Source of the DNA: JBOHER01 sp050701115
GTDB taxonomy: Bacteria; Actinomycetota; Actinomycetes; Mycobacteriales; Pseudonocardiaceae
Direction of reading: 5' to 3'
Assembly (NCBI GenBank): GCA_050701115.1
Contig: JBOHER010000462.1
Location: 1 to 10,716, forward strand
Length of the DNA stretch: 10,716 bases
In this document: positions 6,371 through 10,716 of the stretch, piece after piece
Layout of the letters: the number at the start of each line of letters is the position of its first letter
Numbering within the stretch: the stretch's first letter is position 1
Notes under the pieces: generated by a model
What the model was told of the DNA's origin: nothing
The model's input: the letters and a program-made list of their open reading frames with translations, nothing else
Database searches by the model: none
Made by a program: the position numbers and the translations under genes

Positions 6371-6391
6371 CTTGAGTGTGATTCACTCAAG
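6371..6391 (+). promoter_or_regulatory. HAIR element 1 (HspR operator)
   Basis: CTTGAGT-N7-ACTCAAG is an exact match to the HspR-associated inverted repeat known from Streptomyces and Mycobacterium dnaK promoters. It lies just upstream of the proposed -35. HspR, encoded at the end of this operon, is the expected ligand. Confidence 0.93.
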
Positions 6392-6397
6392 TTTGCA

Positions 6398-6427
6398 TTG
6401 ACGGGCCAGAGTGGCTCCGGCTACAAC
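6398..6427 (+). promoter_or_regulatory. Proposed dnaK promoter
   Basis: TTGACG at 6398-6403 and TACAAC at 6422-6427 are separated by 18 bp and lie between the two HAIR elements. Transcription would start near 6434 and give a leader of about 50 nt. An alternative pair is TTGGAC at 6356-6361 and TGATTC at 6379-6384 (17-bp spacer), which would overlap HAIR 1. Either arrangement allows HspR to block RNA polymerase. Neither is proven. Confidence 0.45.
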
Positions 6428-6447
6428 TTGAGCCAGGCTCGCTCAAC
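6427..6447 (+). promoter_or_regulatory. HAIR element 2 (HspR operator, one mismatch)
   Basis: CTTGAGC-N7-GCTCAAC keeps the 7-7-7 layout of HAIR, with a C in place of the last G. It overlaps the expected transcription start, where bound HspR would repress. Its first base is 56 bp after that of HAIR 1. Confidence 0.85.
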
Positions 6448-6469
6448 ACGAGCGGAAGTATCCCAGATC

Positions 6470-6475
6470 AGGAGG
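6470..6475 (+). promoter_or_regulatory. Ribosome binding site of dnaK
   Basis: AGGAGG lies 8 nt before the ATG at 6484. It is a near-ideal site for a highly translated chaperone gene. Confidence 0.85.
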
Positions 6476-6483
6476 AACACACA

Positions 6484-8360
<1,877 letters not shown>

Positions 8361-8364
<4 letters not shown>

Positions 8365-9053
8365 GTGACCGCAGCAACGGTGAGGAGCCTCGGGTAGTGG
8401 TACGGGATCGTCGCAAGATCGACCCGGAGACCGGTCAACTGAGGCAGCAACCCCCGGGTGCGGAGGAAGCGCGGGAGGTGCCCGCCGCCAGCCCAATGGA
8501 CACGGCGGCGGGCCCCCCGGCCGGAGAGTCCATTCTGGACGATGCGGTGGCGCCGGTGTCCGAGATCGAGAAGGAACTGGCCGAACGCACCTCCGACCTG
8601 CAGCGGGTGCAGGCTGAGTACGCCAACTACCGCAAGCGAGTGGGCCGCGACCGCGAGGTCGTGATCGCCACCGCGAAGGCCTCGGTGGCCGCCGAGTTGT
8701 TGCCGCTGCTCGACGACATCGAGCGGGCGGGCGCACACGGTGACCTGACCGGCGCGTTCAAGGCGGTGGCAGACAAACTCGTCGTCGGCCTGCAGCGCGC
8801 CGGGCTCGAGGCCTTCGGCACCGAGGGTGAGCCGTTCGACCCGAGCGTGCACGAGGCCGTGCAGCACGCCACCTCGCCCGAGGTGGCTAGCCCCACGGTC
8901 ACTGCCGTGCTGCGTCGCGGGTACCGACTCGGCGACCGGGTGCTGCGCGAGGCCATGGTGGCGGTGACCGACCACGAGCCAGGGCCTGGTGAACCTACCC
9001 CGGAGCCGGCGATTGTCCAGCAGTCGACCGACGAAACCAACGAGCAGGACTGA
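8361..9053 (+). CDS. grpE: Nucleotide exchange factor GrpE
   Basis: The 230-residue GrpE releases ADP from DnaK and so resets the folding cycle. Residues 1 to about 60 are charged and Pro/Ala-rich, probably disordered. A long helix with coiled-coil character follows (about 65-105, including EYANYRKRV), which would form the dimer stalk. The C-terminal beta domain carries the family signature from EPFDPSVHEAV (157-167) through VLRRGYRLGDRVLREAMVAV (183-202). The acidic tail (about 204-230) is longer than in many homologues. The GTG start at 8361 overlaps the dnaK TGA by 4 nt (GTGA), with GAGGA at 8347-8351 inside the dnaK end, so translational coupling is likely. A 21-nt gap separates it from dnaJ. 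Confidence 0.97.
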
Positions 9054-9058
9054 TCGGG

Positions 9059-9065
9059 AAGGAGG
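9059..9065 (+). promoter_or_regulatory. Ribosome binding site of dnaJ
   Basis: AAGGAGG lies 9 nt before the ATG at 9075, within the 21-nt grpE-dnaJ gap. It gives dnaJ its own strong initiation signal, unlike grpE and hspR, whose starts overlap the preceding stop codon. Confidence 0.8.
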
Positions 9066-9074
9066 GGACGTCCG

Positions 9075-10256
9075 ATGAGTGCACGGGAGTGGATCGGTAA
9101 GGACTTCTATCGCGAACTGGGCGTCTCCTCCGACGCACCGACTGACGAGATCAAGAAGGCCTACCGGAAGCTGGCGCGGGCCAACCACCCCGACGCGAAC
9201 CCGGGCAACGAGAAGGCCGAGCAGAAGTTCAAGGCGGTGTCGGAGGCATACGGCGTGCTGTCCGACCCGGCCAAGCGCAAGGAGTACGACGAAGCACGCA
9301 GCCTGTTCGGCGCCGGTGCCGGTCCAGGCGGGTTCCACTTCCCCGCGGGCGGCACCAGCGGGGGTGGATTCGATTTCGGCGACCTGTTCGGCCAGGCCAG
9401 CCAGGGGGCAGCCGGCTTCGGCGGCCTCGGTGACATCCTTGGCGGCCTGTTCGGCAGGCGTGGGGCAGGCGCGGCAGGCGCGACCCGTGCGCAGCGGGGG
9501 GCCGACGTGGAGACCGAGGTGCGGATCGACTTCACCGAGGCGGTCAAAGGCGCGACGCTGCCGCTTCGGCTGTCCAGCCCGGCCACCTGTGGCACCTGTG
9601 GTGGCAACGGATCCCGGCCGGGAAGCGTGCCGCGCACCTGTGCCACCTGCGGCGGAGCCGGGCTGGTCAGCAGCAGCCAGGGCGCGTTCGCGTTCTCCGA
9701 GCCGTGCCGGGACTGCCGCGGCCGTGGCGCGATCATCGACGACCCCTGTCCCGAATGCCGGGGTGAGGGAGTCAGCACCCGCACCCGCACGCTGACCGTC
9801 CGTATCCCCGCAGGCGTCGACAACGACCAGCGCATCCGGCTCGCAGGCCAAGGTGAGCCGGGCCGGGGCGGCGCGGTGGCAGGCGATCTGTACGTGCGGG
9901 TGCACGTCACCCCGCACTCGGTCTTCGGGCGGTCCGGGAACAACCTGACGATCACCATGCCGGTGGAGTTCTCCGAACTGGCGCTCGGCACCACGATCAC
10001 CGTGCCGACGCTGGACGGCAAGGTCTCGCTGAAAGTCCCGTCCGGCACCCACAGCGGCCGGGTGCTGCGAGTACGCGGCAAGGGCGTCGCCAAGCGGGAC
10101 GGATCGGTAGGCGATCTCCTGGTGACCCTGCAGGTCGCGGTACCGGCCACCCTTAACGACGCGGCGAAGACGGCACTGGAGACCTACGCCAAGGAGATTT
10201 CGCAGCACGATCCGCGGCCGGAGATCAGCAAGCTGCTCAGGGAACGAGGTGCATGA
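9075..10256 (+). CDS. dnaJ: Co-chaperone DnaJ (Hsp40, class I)
   Basis: The 393-residue protein is a full class I DnaJ that delivers substrates to DnaK and stimulates its ATPase. The J domain (about 10-75) contains the essential HPD at 38-40. A Gly/Phe-rich linker follows (about 76-140), with FGDLFG and LGDILGGLFG repeats. The zinc-binding region has four C-x2-C modules (C172/C175, C189/C192, C211/C214, C225/C228), all intact. Two beta-barrel substrate domains follow (about 240-355), and then the C-terminal dimer part. It belongs to the DnaJ1 type encoded with dnaK and hspR in actinobacteria, which often have a second dnaJ elsewhere. Its TGA overlaps the hspR start. Confidence 0.97.
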   Translation: MSAREWIGKDFYRELGVSSDAPTDEIKKAYRKLARANHPDANPGNEKAEQKFKAVSEAYGVLSDPAKRKEYDEARSLFGAGAGPGGFHFPAGGTSGGGFDFGDLFGQASQGAAGFGGLGDILGGLFGRRGAGAAGATRAQRGADVETEVRIDFTEAVKGATLPLRLSSPATCGTCGGNGSRPGSVPRTCATCGGAGLVSSSQGAFAFSEPCRDCRGRGAIIDDPCPECRGEGVSTRTRTLTVRIPAGVDNDQRIRLAGQGEPGRGGAVAGDLYVRVHVTPHSVFGRSGNNLTITMPVEFSELALGTTITVPTLDGKVSLKVPSGTHSGRVLRVRGKGVAKRDGSVGDLLVTLQVAVPATLNDAAKTALETYAKEISQHDPRPEISKLLRERGA

Positions 10257-10702
10257 TGGCGTTCAGTTTTCCCCAAGGTTTCGGCGGTCTACCGCAGGAC
10301 GCCAACGAGGAAACACCGGTCTTCGTCATCTCGGTTGCCGCTGAGCTGTCCGGGCTGCACGCGCAAACCCTGCGGTCCTACGACCGGATGGGCCTGGTGT
10401 CGCCGGGCCGAACCCCCGGTGGCGGCAGACGCTACTCCGTGCGGGACATCGCATCGCTTCGTGAGGTGCAGCGGCTGTCGCAGGAGGCCGGCGTCAACCT
10501 GGCCGGGATCAAGCGGATCGTCGAGCTGGAGAGCCGGGTCGACGCACTGAGCAGCAGGGTCGCCGAGCTGACCGAGGAACTGGCCCTCGCCTACGCGGCC
10601 GCCGAGCACGTTGCTGCCGCGGTGCACGCCTCCTACCGCAAGGACCTGGTGCCGGTGCGGCAGGAGACCGCGCTCGTCGTCTGGAAGCCAAGGCGCCGCT
10701 GA
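10253..10702 (+). CDS. hspR: Heat-shock repressor HspR (MerR family)
   Basis: The 149-residue protein is the expected repressor of this operon, binding HAIR sites such as those upstream of dnaK. The MerR-type winged-helix region spans about residues 23-92: FVISVAAELSGLHAQTLRSY is the helix-turn-helix, GRTPGGGRRYS is the wing, and EAGVNLAGIKRIVEL is the family-typical segment. A coiled-coil-like part follows (about 91-120), and the end ALVVWKPRRR resembles other HspR tails. In Streptomyces, DnaK acts as co-repressor, so free DnaK keeps the operon off. The first ATG overlaps the dnaJ TGA as ATGA; a second ATG at 10256, in a TGATG arrangement, is better spaced (6 nt) from GAGG at 10246-10249 and may be the real start, giving 148 residues. 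Only 14 nt remain after the stop, and nothing is seen there. Confidence 0.96.
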   Translation: MMAFSFPQGFGGLPQDANEETPVFVISVAAELSGLHAQTLRSYDRMGLVSPGRTPGGGRRYSVRDIASLREVQRLSQEAGVNLAGIKRIVELESRVDALSSRVAELTEELALAYAAAEHVAAAVHASYRKDLVPVRQETALVVWKPRRR

Positions 10703-10716
10703 CCCCGTACGGGAGG

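Noticed and set aside
6177..6386. A 70-residue N-terminal extension of the PEBP protein
   Set aside because: It runs through the palindromic and tandem repeats, gives a repetitive Gly/Ala/Leu sequence and would start inside HAIR 1, while a strong GGAGGA directly precedes the ATG at 6176.
6319..6483. CIRCE element (HrcA operator) in the dnaK promoter
   Set aside because: No TTAGCACTC-N9-GAGTGCTAA-like sequence is present; control is by HAIR/HspR, as usual for actinobacterial dnaK.

Overview
The window is high-GC DNA from an actinobacterium, most likely of the Pseudonocardiaceae type (Amycolatopsis or a relative). This rests on strong G/C at third codon positions, a dnaK-grpE-dnaJ-hspR heat-shock operon with HspR operators (HAIR), a mycobacterial-type EtfD membrane reductase, GTG starts and one apparently leaderless gene. 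The genus is an inference; no rRNA or other marker is present.

Layout from left to right. (1) Minus strand, 35-1927: a large polytopic membrane protein I cannot name, with about 13 predicted membrane segments and an extracytoplasmic C-terminal domain. (2) 1928-2065: an AT-richer control region with palindromes. (3) Plus strand, 2066-2485: a shortened TetR-type gene that keeps the start of its DNA-binding domain and part of its ligand domain but has lost the recognition helix; probably a pseudogene. (4) Minus strand, 2499-4775: etfD, the Fe-S/b-haem membrane oxidoreductase that passes electrons from ETF (acyl-CoA dehydrogenation) to quinones. (5) 4776-4932: divergent control region with a perfect 14-bp palindrome. 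(6) Plus strand, 4933-5526: an intact TetR regulator that looks leaderless. (7) 5546-5591: a hairpin between convergent genes; one arm recurs at the extreme left of the window, also at a gene 3' end. (8) Minus strand, 5637-6176: a PEBP/YbhB-family protein. (9) 6177-6483: a 307-bp divergent intergenic region with two related 23-bp palindromic repeats, a 9-bp tandem repeat, two HAIR elements and the dnaK promoter. (10) Plus strand, 6484-10702: dnaK, grpE, dnaJ and hspR, tightly packed with stop/start overlaps at two of three junctions.

How the parts work together. DnaK, GrpE and DnaJ form the Hsp70 folding machine, and HspR, encoded last in the operon, represses it through the HAIR sites (established in Streptomyces and Mycobacterium). 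EtfD is the membrane exit for electrons from beta-oxidation; the divergent TetR and the shared palindrome suggest local control of etfD. The left membrane gene was probably once under the adjacent, now damaged TetR.

Most of the window is conserved core material. The least explained parts are the left membrane protein, which carries a duplicated histidine-loop motif predicted to face outside the cell, and the two families of non-coding repeats.
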